Assembly (NCBI GenBank): GCA_964576215.1
Contig: CAZNVM010000230.1
Location: forward strand, 1-31,412
Reading direction: 5' to 3'
Origin: JAVBSX01 sp964576215
Lineage (GTDB): Bacteria; Planctomycetota; Planctomycetia; Pirellulales; Thermoguttaceae
Length of the DNA: 31,412 nucleotides
Made by a program: the position numbers and the translations under genes
Shown here: in pieces, positions 8,501 through 15,553 of the stretch
Layout: each line of letters starts with the position of its first letter
How positions within the stretch are numbered: the first letter of the stretch is position 1
The notes under the pieces: model-generated
Database searches by the model: none
What the model was told of the DNA's origin: nothing
The model's input: the letters and a program-made list of their open reading frames with translations, nothing else

Positions 8501-8689
8501 GTTTTCGTTCGTTTCGGTGTACTTTCTGAAGTCGGGAGCGTCACGCGGCTGCGGATCGCCCCAGTACGAGAACTTCGCTTGCGGAATCGGCGTACCGGAC
8601 TCGTCGAGCAGCGTGAGCGTCAAGGTTTCCGCCTGAAGCGGTATTACGGTACAAACGAACAATACGGCGAGAAAATTGCGCAGGGACAT
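5540..8689 (-). CDS. Secreted protein with carboxypeptidase-regulatory-like repeats and C-terminal TlpA-like thioredoxin domain
   Basis: The protein has 1049 aa. A Sec signal peptide is clear (MSLRNFLAVLFVCTVIPLQA). Residues about 20-890 hold repeated beta-sandwich modules of the carboxypeptidase-regulatory/CNA-B-like type, each with a signature like GVVLDPDGKPLAGASI, GRVTDIAGNPVVGAIV or GTLLAPDGTPATDANV followed by TDENGxYxxE. Residues 899-1049 form a thioredoxin-like domain: VGETAPEF, LDFWAMWCGPC (active cysteines at 946 and 949) and the cis-proline in NSIPALLL (1018). This resembles TlpA/ResA thiol-disulfide proteins, so a periplasmic or surface redox role is inferred. It is the last gene of a kinase - sigma factor - effector run, with 72 bp before it. 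No ribosome-binding site is seen. Confidence 0.85.
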   Translation of the reverse strand: MSLRNFLAVLFVCTVIPLQAETLTLTLLDESGTPIPQAKFSYWGDPQPRDAPDFRKYTETNENGQYTVEFDPNTQKSLVFIFESPGYAPFHAAWGDKDSNITHDPIPAEYSVKLEKAITIGGVVLDPDGKPLAGASIDFSVPWGKRVRIKQPDYYVCGCRAKTDENGVWKYESVPSDLLDSDVGIMFKHPDYMNTQKRFKSADLVPNAEGTFTQSVQLEQGITITGRVTDIAGNPVVGAIVVGRNTEYGLDNGQAETNENGEYSLKNWGESRDAYVGVWKAGMMSALKSLPAVEKANPPVVNFTLQPAGKPVTFKIVDKNGESIKGFSIAIERWGNHRLVSDILLTGTDNRPETDENGRWTWREAPESEVVFDMFLNENHMDVRGKSVVPRDEEYVFVSGDPLKISGKVTDEETGETIPTFNVYFGRTFSNKDRIYWDIRHGAGGDGAYRVGDNDVKFDVAVKIEADGYETVISRDIQPDEGSITLDFALKKLPPEKAAGIRGTLLAPDGTPATDANVAMATHGNGRPYIMSGRLYQEQEPYTTSTDKEGKFKFAYIDFEQESQQYRGRPDRQKVDYILFFLHGTGFKRITQQEWESLEEDKIVTLEPWGRIEGTVKVGTQPGKNLPLQCGISFDGEGFMYGNEPHMYLQYDTTADDSGRFSFERVPASFVTVSRTIRFHDTGRSHSSTSSHSADKIELKPGETATVALGGVGRPVTGKLEPSAEFAVPPDWTFSYIECAPIPEKIDYPDLTELRKKMMPKELLEAIEVRDYEKLQELYKTWNETEYGKKFQAAVEEMTKDAKAAQERNQAKQVKRRVCAVAKDGTFRLDDIPQGEWRLTVTLEAPPPTMDSCGTGGRIGTLEHRFTVEEIPGGLSDEPTDVGTLEVRQLAQQRPIPQVGETAPEFEILKIKPLATDEEFEESGEKLRLSDYRGKYVILDFWAMWCGPCLAKLPELKKLYEKIRDDERFVLIGISLDPAKSEEKLGRTVARLKIDWLQGWSGDWDSATARTYGINSIPALLLIGPDGKVLLSNPDVAELMKKIEGIQEK

Positions 8690-8761
8690 GGGGCGACAGG
8701 GATGAATAATAGTCTCATTTGTAACTTAACACAACTGAATTATAGACGCAAAACGATGCAC

Positions 8762-9439
8762 CTACAATGCCCGGATGAGGTGGTCAAGTTCGGCGGCGAT
8801 TTCCGATTCGGATTCCACAGTACAAGCGATCTGTTTTCGGACGGCTTCGCGGAATTTTTTTCGCAACCGATGCAGAGCGACCTTGACGGCAGTTTCCGAC
8901 TTGTCGAGTTTCGCCGTAAGCCGCTCACGATCTTCCGCCGTCAGTTCCCGAGTCAGGTACGGTAAAAGCGTTTGCGTTTCCGGTGCGTCGCCAAGAGAAA
9001 CGATTGCCCGGTCAATCGTGGTTTGCGCCCAATCGTGGTCGAAGATTGCGTCGTCGTCCTCGATTTGCAAGATTTCGTCGGGAATCGGCACGGAGTATCG
9101 GTCAAAAGGTTTTTCCCGCTGGCGGACGTTGGAGAGGAAATGCCGAACCGCTCCCAGGAGATAAGCTCGAAAACAACCGTCGCGGCCTTCGCGCCGCTGG
9201 AGATGTCCAAACATTTTTCCTTCGAGCAACCGGACGAGAAAATCGTGCGTTAAATCTTCCGCATTGCGGCTGCCGTACCGCTGCGGCGAATCGGTCCGCA
9301 CCACACGCTCCACGTACCGCAGGATCGGTGCCCGATACGATTCGCAAAGTTCCTGCAAAGCCGCCTTCGCTTTCGTGTCGTCCCCCTTCGCCGCGAGGAC
9401 CACGCTCCAGTGGGTTGTTTGGAAAGGAATCGGTTTCAT
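8762..9439 (-). CDS. ECF-type RNA polymerase sigma factor
   Basis: The protein has 225 aa. The N-terminal TTHWSVVLAAKG is typical of planctomycete ECF sigma factors. Region 2 spans about residues 25-105, with ESYRAPILRYVERVV and NAEDLTHDFLVRLLEGKMF, followed by FRAYLLGAVRHFLSNVRQRE. Region 4 near the C-terminus (LTAEDRERLTAKLDKSETAV, then KVALHRLRKKFREAV) would contact the -35 element. No anti-sigma gene is adjacent; instead a Ser/Thr kinase gene lies 28 bp upstream in the same direction. Control by phosphorylation is therefore plausible, but that is inference from context. The large secreted gene downstream is a candidate co-transcribed target. Confidence 0.9.
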   Translation of the reverse strand: MKPIPFQTTHWSVVLAAKGDDTKAKAALQELCESYRAPILRYVERVVRTDSPQRYGSRNAEDLTHDFLVRLLEGKMFGHLQRREGRDGCFRAYLLGAVRHFLSNVRQREKPFDRYSVPIPDEILQIEDDDAIFDHDWAQTTIDRAIVSLGDAPETQTLLPYLTRELTAEDRERLTAKLDKSETAVKVALHRLRKKFREAVRKQIACTVESESEIAAELDHLIRAL

Positions 9440-9467
9440 ACCATAAGTCGTTTAAAAATTGACTGTT

Positions 9468-10610
9468 TCATTTTTCTTTTTTCCCTCTCCGCCAAGCCAG
9501 CGACAGTATCCATTTCCGGAAACGCAGGATTGCCCATGCAAAAATCAAAAACAAGAACACCACAATCATGAGTGGAACGAACTTTACCAACACCAAAGCA
9601 ACAAAGCAGAAGACGAGAGTCGTTAACCAAACCGGCCAGGTTTTCATTTCGGCGTCGATTTTGTCCCACCAACTCTGTTTTTTCGGCGGTTCGGATGCTC
9701 CGGCGGCGGCCGTTTCGATTTCCGTTTTCATCTCCTCCGCCGATTGCTGCCGTTTTTCGCGTTCGGCGTGCATGGCTTTGAGGACGATACTGTCGATGTC
9801 GGCCCCGACCGGCGTTTTTTCACTGGGACGTGGTGAGAAATAGCCTTGCGGCAACTCACCGGTGAGAAGCTCGTAAAACACCACTCCAAGCGAGTAAATG
9901 TCCGCCCGATGATCCACCCGGTTCGGATCGTGAAGCTGCTCCGGAGCCATGTACGACGGTGTTCCGAGAATTTGCCCCGTTTGGGTGTGAAAGACCTCTG
10001 CCTCCTGCCTTTCAGCCGTCACAATCTTCGCAATCCCGAAGTCGGCGATTTTGACGCGGCCTTTGGCGTCGAGCAAAATGTTTTCCGGCTTGATGTCGCG
10101 GTGCAAGACCCCTTCGTCATGAGCGTATTGCAAAGCATCGCAGATTTTCGGAACAATCGCAATTGCCTGTTCCGGGGTGAAACGCTCTTCCTGCATCGCC
10201 TGCCGCAGGTTTACGCCGTCAACGTATTCCATGAGCAGGTAATAGAACCCACCGCTCTCGCCGAAATCGTACACGGCGACAATGTTTGGATGATTCAGTC
10301 TGGCAAGCAGTTTCCCTTCCTGGGCGAAGCGTTCGGCGAACGACGGTTTGGATTCAAAGTCAGCGGCAAGAATTTTCAGGGCGACAAACCGGTCAAGTTT
10401 CGGCTGCCTCGCCTTGAACACGGTTCCCATTCCGCCGCGACCGATTGGTTCGAGGATTTCAAGTTGCGAAAAAGCACGACGTATTGCCTCAAGATCAAGG
10501 GTTGTTTCGTTTACGTCGGTCGGCTGGGCAGCGAGTTGGAGCAGGCAGTGGGAACAGGGTTTATCGGTCTCAACAGGGCGACCGCATTTGGCACAGGATT
10601 GCTCAGGCAT
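9468..10610 (-). CDS. Membrane-anchored Ser/Thr protein kinase with zinc ribbon
   Basis: The protein has 380 aa and a strong AAGGAGAAAAT ribosome-binding site before the ATG. An N-terminal zinc ribbon (CAKCGRPVETDKPCSHC) lies at 6-22. The Pkn2-type kinase domain covers about 52-300: glycine loop GRGGMG (57-62), lysine VALK (79), HRDIKPENILL (170-180), DFGIAK (190-195) and GTPSYMAPEQ (216-225). All catalytic residues are present. After a charged linker, two hydrophobic stretches at about 327-366 (WPVWLTTLVFCFVALVLV and PLMIVVFLFLIFAWAIL) form a membrane anchor. It heads the operon with the ECF sigma gene, which is an obvious candidate substrate. It is divergent from mnmA. Confidence 0.92.
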   Translation of the reverse strand: MPEQSCAKCGRPVETDKPCSHCLLQLAAQPTDVNETTLDLEAIRRAFSQLEILEPIGRGGMGTVFKARQPKLDRFVALKILAADFESKPSFAERFAQEGKLLARLNHPNIVAVYDFGESGGFYYLLMEYVDGVNLRQAMQEERFTPEQAIAIVPKICDALQYAHDEGVLHRDIKPENILLDAKGRVKIADFGIAKIVTAERQEAEVFHTQTGQILGTPSYMAPEQLHDPNRVDHRADIYSLGVVFYELLTGELPQGYFSPRPSEKTPVGADIDSIVLKAMHAEREKRQQSAEEMKTEIETAAAGASEPPKKQSWWDKIDAEMKTWPVWLTTLVFCFVALVLVKFVPLMIVVFLFLIFAWAILRFRKWILSLAWRRGKKEK

Positions 10611-10775
10611 ATTTTCTCCTTTTCAAAAAAGGGTAAGGGGACATTCTACCCTACTATGATGAAAATTTGCCCGGTGGTTACAGGAAAAAAGAAAATTTTT
10701 GCCAGCCGACGTTTACAATTCGTATTTTTTAGTAAACTGTTGCATAGCACTTTACGACTTACTGACGACTCGATT

Positions 10776-11822
10776 ATGTCACACCTATTACTTGCGATGT
10801 CCGGCGGCGTTGACAGCAGCGTTGCCGCTTCGCTCTTACTGGAGCAAGGACACACGGTTTCCGGTGTTTACATGAGACACTCGCTCCAAATTCGACCGCA
10901 GGATTGTGAGGATGCACAAAAAACGGCGGATTTATTGGGGGTTCCACTGCATGTCGTCGATATTGACGAGCCGTTTCAGGAAATTGTCGACTCGTTTTGC
11001 AAGGATTACCTTGCCGGGCGAACACCGAACCCATGCGCTTTGTGCAATCGAAAAATCAAATTCGGGCGGCTACTGGAGTTTGCCGATTCCATCGGGACCG
11101 ACGGTTTGGCAACGGGACACTATGTGCGGCTCGGCTCGTTCGAGAACGGCTTGCCCGCTCTTTGCCAAGCCCGGGATTGGAGCAAGGATCAATCGTATTT
11201 GCTCTACGGAATCAACCCGCCCGCTCTTTCAAGGCTTCATTTTCCGCTGGGAAATCTCTTAAAATCCCAAGTTCGGGAAAAAGCGAAACAACTCGGTTTG
11301 CCGTTCTCCGAAAAAAAAGATTCTCAGGAAATTTGCTTCGTCGAGCCGCATCGACACGTCGAATTGATACGGCAACGAAATCCGCTTGCAAACACGTCGG
11401 GACATTTCGTCTCGACGGACGGTAAAATTCTCGGCAAGCATGACGGATACGAGCAATTCACCATCGGACAGCGTAAAGGAATGAAGGTCGGATTTGGACA
11501 ACGGGTTTTCGTTGTCCGGATTGACGCACAAACGAAAAACGTTGTGATTGGAAACTGCGACGATTTGGCCGTGAGGGAACTCGTCGCCAACGAGGCAAAC
11601 TGGTTTATGCCGCAGAACGTCGGAAAACCGTTTCGTTGCGACGTCAAAATCCGGTATCGCAACGAACCAAGCCCGGCGGAAGTCGTATTAAACGCAGACA
11701 ACGGGTTTCACGTCCGGTTCGATGCCCCCAAACACGGCGTCGCCCCGGGCCAAATTGCCGTTTGTTATCTCAATGGTCGCGTTCTCGGCGGCGGGACGAT
11801 ACTGACGTGCAAGTCAAAATGA
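10776..11822 (+). CDS. mnmA: tRNA-specific 2-thiouridylase MnmA
   Basis: The protein has 348 aa from the ATG at 10776. The frame is open much further upstream (to 9846), but that part lies antisense to the kinase gene and is not MnmA-like. MnmA puts sulfur on U34 of tRNAs for Lys, Glu and Gln. The PP-loop SGGVDSS lies at 9-15. The catalytic cysteine is in NPCALCNRKIKFG (C87) and the persulfide cysteine in SQEICFVE (C187). Other family motifs are DGLATGHYVRL, KDQSYLLYG, FTIGQRKGM and the C-terminal GGGTI. It is slightly short for the family but complete. No ribosome-binding site is visible. A hairpin follows the stop codon. Confidence 0.94.
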   Translation: MSHLLLAMSGGVDSSVAASLLLEQGHTVSGVYMRHSLQIRPQDCEDAQKTADLLGVPLHVVDIDEPFQEIVDSFCKDYLAGRTPNPCALCNRKIKFGRLLEFADSIGTDGLATGHYVRLGSFENGLPALCQARDWSKDQSYLLYGINPPALSRLHFPLGNLLKSQVREKAKQLGLPFSEKKDSQEICFVEPHRHVELIRQRNPLANTSGHFVSTDGKILGKHDGYEQFTIGQRKGMKVGFGQRVFVVRIDAQTKNVVIGNCDDLAVRELVANEANWFMPQNVGKPFRCDVKIRYRNEPSPAEVVLNADNGFHVRFDAPKHGVAPGQIAVCYLNGRVLGGGTILTCKSK

Positions 11823-11857
11823 AAAAAATTGTTGTTTGAGTTGTCCTTTCCCCCTCC

Positions 11858-11873
11858 ACTCCCTTTTGGGAGT
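11858..11873 (+). terminator. Hairpin after mnmA, weak terminator candidate
   Basis: ACTCCC-TTTT-GGGAGT forms a 6-bp stem with a 4-nt loop, 36 bp after the mnmA stop. The following CCGTTCGTTT is only moderately T-rich, so termination may be partial. Confidence 0.4.
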
Positions 11874-11882
11874 CCGTTCGTT

Positions 11883-11888
11883 TATAAT
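11883..11888 (+). promoter_or_regulatory. Candidate -10 element for the DUF4432 gene
   Basis: A perfect TATAAT lies 40 bp upstream of the chosen ATG. No good -35 hexamer is seen at the expected distance, so this is tentative. Confidence 0.3.
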
Positions 11889-11927
11889 CCGACTGCTTGC
11901 TTTGCACCTCTCACCAAGTATTTTGCT

Positions 11928-13190
11928 ATGTTTTTCCCTTTTTCTCTCTCGAAGTATTTCGTTTCTACTTTAGGTTGCCTGTTTTTCATTTTCACCCTCT
12001 CACCGAACGTTTTTGCCATGTCAACAAAAAAATGGACGCTCCTGGACACGGATAAAAATATCTATGTCAAAGATTTGGAAATTACTGAAAAAGTTTCATA
12101 CACTTGCCCGAAAAGCGGGAAAAAAGAACAAGGAACGATCCGGGTTCGTGCCAAACGGCTTTCCGGCGGTTTCCAGGACGGCGTGGATATTATCGAAATC
12201 GACAACGGAACCCTGCGTTTTACCGTTTGTCCGACCCGGGGTATGGGGGTTCTTCATGCCGCCAAAGGAAACCTTCCGCTCAAATGGGACGCTCCGGCAC
12301 GGGGGCCGATCCATCCGAAATTCGTTTCGTTGAGCGATCCGAGCGGCCTCGGTTGGCTTGACGGATTCAACGAATGGGTGGTGCGCTGCGGTTTGGAAAG
12401 CAACGGAGCCCCGGAATTCGACGAAAAGGGAACCCTGAAATATCCGCTTCATGGACGCATTGCCAACACGCCAGCTTACAAAGTCGAGCTGACGCTTGAC
12501 GAGACCACCGGCCAGGTTACGTTGGAAGGTGTCATGGAGGAATCGCGGTTGTTTTTCAAGCGATTGGAACTGAAATCCGTCTACACGACGATGCCGTTTG
12601 CCGACGACTTTTTATTGACGGATACCGTTACGAATTTGTCCGGCGATCCCGGCGAGTTTGAATTTCTGTACCACATCAATACGGGAATGCCGCTGGTGTC
12701 ACCGGGAGCGAAAATCTCGGTTCCCTTCAAGGTTATGGCACCACGCGACGCCAACGCAGCCGCCGAACTGGGGCATTGGAACGTTTGCGACCCGGAAACG
12801 CCCGGCAGCAATGAAGTCGTTTATTTCTTCGAACCGGCGGGAGACGCGGCCGGAAACTGCACGGCCATGCTCACGGGAACGTCGCAAACGCAAGCCTTTG
12901 CGTTGCACTTCAACAACAAGCAACTCCCCTGGTTTTGCATCTGGAAAAGCCGTTTGGCAAATGGGGACGGTTACGTGATCGGCATGGAACCTTGTGTCGG
13001 TTTTCCAAACGCCCACTCTTTCGAAAAGTCGCAAGGACGTGTCGTTCCGCTTGCGTCGAAGGAGTCCCGGTCGTTCGATCTTCGTTTCGAAATTTTGACG
13101 GAAAAGGATCGCATTGACGCCGTTCAAAAGAAAATCGACGCCTTGCAAGGGACTACGGAATCCCAACCGCGAAAGAACTGGGGCGGCTGA
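11928..13190 (+). CDS. Exported aldose 1-epimerase-like protein (DUF4432 family)
   Basis: The protein has 420 aa from the ATG at 11928, chosen because it begins a convincing signal peptide (residues 1-30, SKYFVSTLGCLFFIFTLSPN then VFA). The frame also extends upstream to 11829, and a cytoplasmic start at 12018 (MSTKKW) is possible. The rest matches the DUF4432 family of galactose-mutarotase-like folds: VCPTRGMGVLHA, FNEWVVRCGLESNGAP, YPLHGRIANTPA, FLYHINTGMPLV and GMEPCVGFPNAH. These proteins probably bind or epimerise sugars; the substrate is unknown. Export would suit polysaccharide breakdown outside the cytoplasm. It converges on cheW. Confidence 0.85.
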   Translation: MFFPFSLSKYFVSTLGCLFFIFTLSPNVFAMSTKKWTLLDTDKNIYVKDLEITEKVSYTCPKSGKKEQGTIRVRAKRLSGGFQDGVDIIEIDNGTLRFTVCPTRGMGVLHAAKGNLPLKWDAPARGPIHPKFVSLSDPSGLGWLDGFNEWVVRCGLESNGAPEFDEKGTLKYPLHGRIANTPAYKVELTLDETTGQVTLEGVMEESRLFFKRLELKSVYTTMPFADDFLLTDTVTNLSGDPGEFEFLYHINTGMPLVSPGAKISVPFKVMAPRDANAAAELGHWNVCDPETPGSNEVVYFFEPAGDAAGNCTAMLTGTSQTQAFALHFNNKQLPWFCIWKSRLANGDGYVIGMEPCVGFPNAHSFEKSQGRVVPLASKESRSFDLRFEILTEKDRIDAVQKKIDALQGTTESQPRKNWGG

Positions 13191-13237
13191 TGTTTATTTT
13201 GGGTGTATACCATACTCAAAGTATAAACGGTTTCATT

Positions 13238-13768
13238 CTACGCAAACGCAACCAGTTCGTGTTCGTAGAGCAGGCGTCGTCCTTCAAGAAGAATAATCAC
13301 ATCGTCGTTCACTTTGCCCATGCCTTGAATGTACTGGGCAGAATCCGCTCCGGCGGTTTTCGGCGGCGGGGAAATCTGTTCATCGTCGATGTTCCGGACT
13401 TCGTTGACCGTATCGACGACCAGGCCGACCTGCGTTTCATTGATATTGACCACGACGATACAGGTTCGTTCGTCGTAAGTCCGGCTTTCCATGTGAAACC
13501 GCAATCGCATGTCAAGAACGGGAATCACCTGTCCGCGAAGGTTAACCACCCCTTTGACGAACGGCGGCATGTCCGGCACTTCCGTAATCTTTTGCATCCC
13601 GACGATTTCGGTGACGTAACGGATTTCGATCCCGTAATCCTCATTACCCAAACGAAAGGTCAGATACATGTTCTTGAGTGTATCTTCGTTTTCCGCACTC
13701 AAGGATTCAATCGCATCGTTAAGTTGGTTCAACTCGGCGGCAGTAACTTTATTGGCAACATCCGACAT
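13238..13768 (-). CDS. cheW: Chemotaxis coupling protein CheW
   Basis: The protein has 176 aa from the ATG at 13766-13768, which has GGAG 9 nt upstream; a TTG five codons earlier is less likely. The CheW domain spans about residues 33-165: YLTFRLGNEDYGIEIRYVTE, then PDMPPFVKGVVNLRGQVIPV, LDMRLRF and VGLVVDTVNEVRNI. CheW links chemoreceptors to the CheA kinase. No other che gene is present in the window, but a flagellin gene is 12 kb away. An intrinsic terminator lies upstream, so it is transcribed separately from the oxidoreductase fusion gene. Confidence 0.94.
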   Translation of the reverse strand: MSDVANKVTAAELNQLNDAIESLSAENEDTLKNMYLTFRLGNEDYGIEIRYVTEIVGMQKITEVPDMPPFVKGVVNLRGQVIPVLDMRLRFHMESRTYDERTCIVVVNINETQVGLVVDTVNEVRNIDDEQISPPPKTAGADSAQYIQGMGKVNDDVIILLEGRRLLYEHELVAFA

Positions 13769-13853
13769 GGAAATAAACTCCAAAGAAAAAAGGATTCGGC
13801 AAATCTCTAAAACACCCGGCTAAATTCTAGGTTTTAAATCAAAAAGATACCAT

Positions 13854-13880
13854 CAAAAAAAGATTTTCCTCGAAAATCTT
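13854..13880 (-). terminator. Intrinsic terminator downstream of the CutA-oxidoreductase fusion gene
   Basis: On the minus strand AAGATTTTC and GAAAATCTT form a perfect 9-bp stem around GAG, followed by a run of T (13854-13859 on the plus strand is all A). It lies about 100 nt after the fusion gene's stop and before cheW. Confidence 0.8.
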
Positions 13881-13935
13881 CCAAAACAATGAGTCCGTTT
13901 TATTTGCATAATCGTTATAAACGTCTCAAGAGTGA

Positions 13936-13963
13936 GTGATAAGTGATAAGTGATAAGTGATAA
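13936..13963. repeat. Heptamer tandem repeat, GTGATAA type
   Basis: Four perfect 7-bp units of GTGATAA on the plus strand, preceded by a partial GTGA unit. It lies between the fusion gene's stop (13978) and its terminator, so it is transcribed as part of that 3' untranslated region. Confidence 0.9.
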
Positions 13964-13977
13964 GTATTTCCTATGCC

Positions 13978-15522
13978 CTATTTGTTTTCGTACAAAAAAT
14001 TGGCAAGTATCGCTTTACCGAGGTTATTGCACACGGCAAGGACGGTTTCGTGGGGCGTGTTTTTGTCGGCGTGGAGGATGACCTTGACACGGGAATTCGG
14101 CGTTTCGGCGGCCAATGCGTCAAGCGTTTCCTTCAGTCGGACAAGTTCCACCGCCTTGCCGTCCAGTTGGAGAGCACCGCTTGATGAGAGATGCAAGTTG
14201 ACGGGAATCGCGGTTTCCGTCTTGGCTTTTTCAATCACCTCGGCTATGGAAACCGGCAATCCGCCTCTTGCCTTGCTCCAATCGGCGGCCTCCATGAACG
14301 CGAAAATTTCAATTGTTTCCGCAGAATCAAACGGCGGACGGTTCGTCAGGAAAAACTCGCAAGTCGCCTTGACCAACGGTTTGTAGCCGTCGAATCCACC
14401 GGCGTCGCCGTTCCCTTCCGTACCGAAGACGATTGCACCGTAGTCCGGTTTGCCGCTGCGTATTCCACGAAACGCTCCGATACGACCGCCGTCCCAAACG
14501 CCAACGACGAATTCGCCCCCTTCCGTTTGCGTTCGGCTGACGGTTTGGCAACCGAGTCCCATCATGGTAAACAGGATTTCGGATCCATGTACCCCGTACC
14601 AAAACAGGTCCGGTTGCCTGGCGTCGGGATTGAGAATACAGGGAGCCCAGACGTTACAACCGAGGATTTCTCCGAGCGGTTTTTCGTTGCGCATTTTTTG
14701 GTATCCGGCGGAGAAACGCAGTGCTGACGAGGAAAAGATCGGCGTTTTGTTTTCTTCGGCCAAACGGAAAATTTCAAACACGTCGGCGAGGCTGCCGGCC
14801 ATCGGCTTGTTGACGTAGAGCGGTTTTCCCGCCGCAATGACCGGTTTGGCCTGTTCAAGGTGCGGTCGGCCATCAACGCTCAAAAGCAGGACGCCATCGA
14901 CTTCCGGCAACATCGCCTCAATGGTCGGGTACAATTTGACCCCTTGTTCTTTTTCCAGGTCTTCGGCAATCTTGTTGACGCGGCCCCAACTGATCGGGTT
15001 GTCCGGCATTCCACCGGGGTATGCGGCGGTGACCCGAAATCGACTGATCGGTTCCGACACATCCGAAGCGTGGATGCACTGGACAAACTCGACAACGTGC
15101 AACGACGTTGTACCGACGATTCCCAGGCGGAACGGCTCCCCCGCAGGAAGCGACGCGGCGACTAAAGGCAAAAGCGAACAGGCAACCAAACGGTGCATAC
15201 CGTCTCCTCTCGTTTGAGCATCCACCCATTGCCGGTAGTCGCCGTTTGCATCCTGGATCGCAACGGCGACAATCTGCGGGCATTGGTAGGAATGATTTTT
15301 GCGAACCGTCTCAACCAGTTCGGGAAAGAGAGATTCCCGCGATTTCAGGCAACAGACCCATTCCTGGGCGGACTCTTTTTTTCCTTCCCAAACGTAAATG
15401 CTCCGAATCGGCCCGGAAATCTGGGCGCACGCAGCAAGTTGGGCGTCAACCAACGCTTCGCCGAGACGAACCGCCTCTTCTTCCGTCGCGGTGGTGATGT
15501 GGACTTCGATCAATGGAGACAT
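13978..15522 (-). CDS. CutA - Gfo/Idh/MocA oxidoreductase - ExbD-like fusion protein
   Basis: One open frame of 514 aa holds three parts. Residues 1-105 are a complete CutA1-like protein (SPLIEVHITTATEEEAVRLG, LAACAQI, YVWEGKKESAQEWVCCLKSR, ending YRQWVDAQTR). Residues 109-128 (MHRLVACSLLPLVAASLPAG) look like a signal peptide. Residues about 131-435 form a Gfo/Idh/MocA-like oxidoreductase, with RLGIVGTTSLHVVEF as the Rossmann motif, LYVNKPMAGS as the EKP-like motif, and WYGVHGSEILFTMMG. Residues 439-514 match the periplasmic domain of ExbD/TolR (GALQLDGKAVEL, LHADKNTPHETVLAV) without its membrane helix. An AGGAG ribosome-binding site precedes M109, so the second part may also start on its own (13978-15198). 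Catalysis and substrate are unknown. It follows the HtrA-like gene by 31 bp. Confidence 0.85.
   Translation of the reverse strand: MSPLIEVHITTATEEEAVRLGEALVDAQLAACAQISGPIRSIYVWEGKKESAQEWVCCLKSRESLFPELVETVRKNHSYQCPQIVAVAIQDANGDYRQWVDAQTRGDGMHRLVACSLLPLVAASLPAGEPFRLGIVGTTSLHVVEFVQCIHASDVSEPISRFRVTAAYPGGMPDNPISWGRVNKIAEDLEKEQGVKLYPTIEAMLPEVDGVLLLSVDGRPHLEQAKPVIAAGKPLYVNKPMAGSLADVFEIFRLAEENKTPIFSSSALRFSAGYQKMRNEKPLGEILGCNVWAPCILNPDARQPDLFWYGVHGSEILFTMMGLGCQTVSRTQTEGGEFVVGVWDGGRIGAFRGIRSGKPDYGAIVFGTEGNGDAGGFDGYKPLVKATCEFFLTNRPPFDSAETIEIFAFMEAADWSKARGGLPVSIAEVIEKAKTETAIPVNLHLSSSGALQLDGKAVELVRLKETLDALAAETPNSRVKVILHADKNTPHETVLAVCNNLGKAILANFLYENK
15204..15210 (-). promoter_or_regulatory. Internal ribosome-binding site within the CutA fusion ORF
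   Basis: The sequence GAGAGGAGACGGT precedes an in-frame ATG at 15196-15198, with AGGAG 5 nt from it. It sits exactly at the CutA/signal-peptide junction, and this is one of the best Shine-Dalgarno matches in the window. It suggests a separate start for the exported oxidoreductase. Confidence 0.7.
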
Positions 15523-15553
15523 GGTTATTCAAAAAAGGTGTAGTCGTCATGGG

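Noticed and set aside
9846..10775. Upstream extension of the mnmA frame by 310 codons
   Set aside because: Most of it overlaps the kinase gene in antisense, and MnmA proteins begin a few residues before the SGGVDSS loop, as at 10776.
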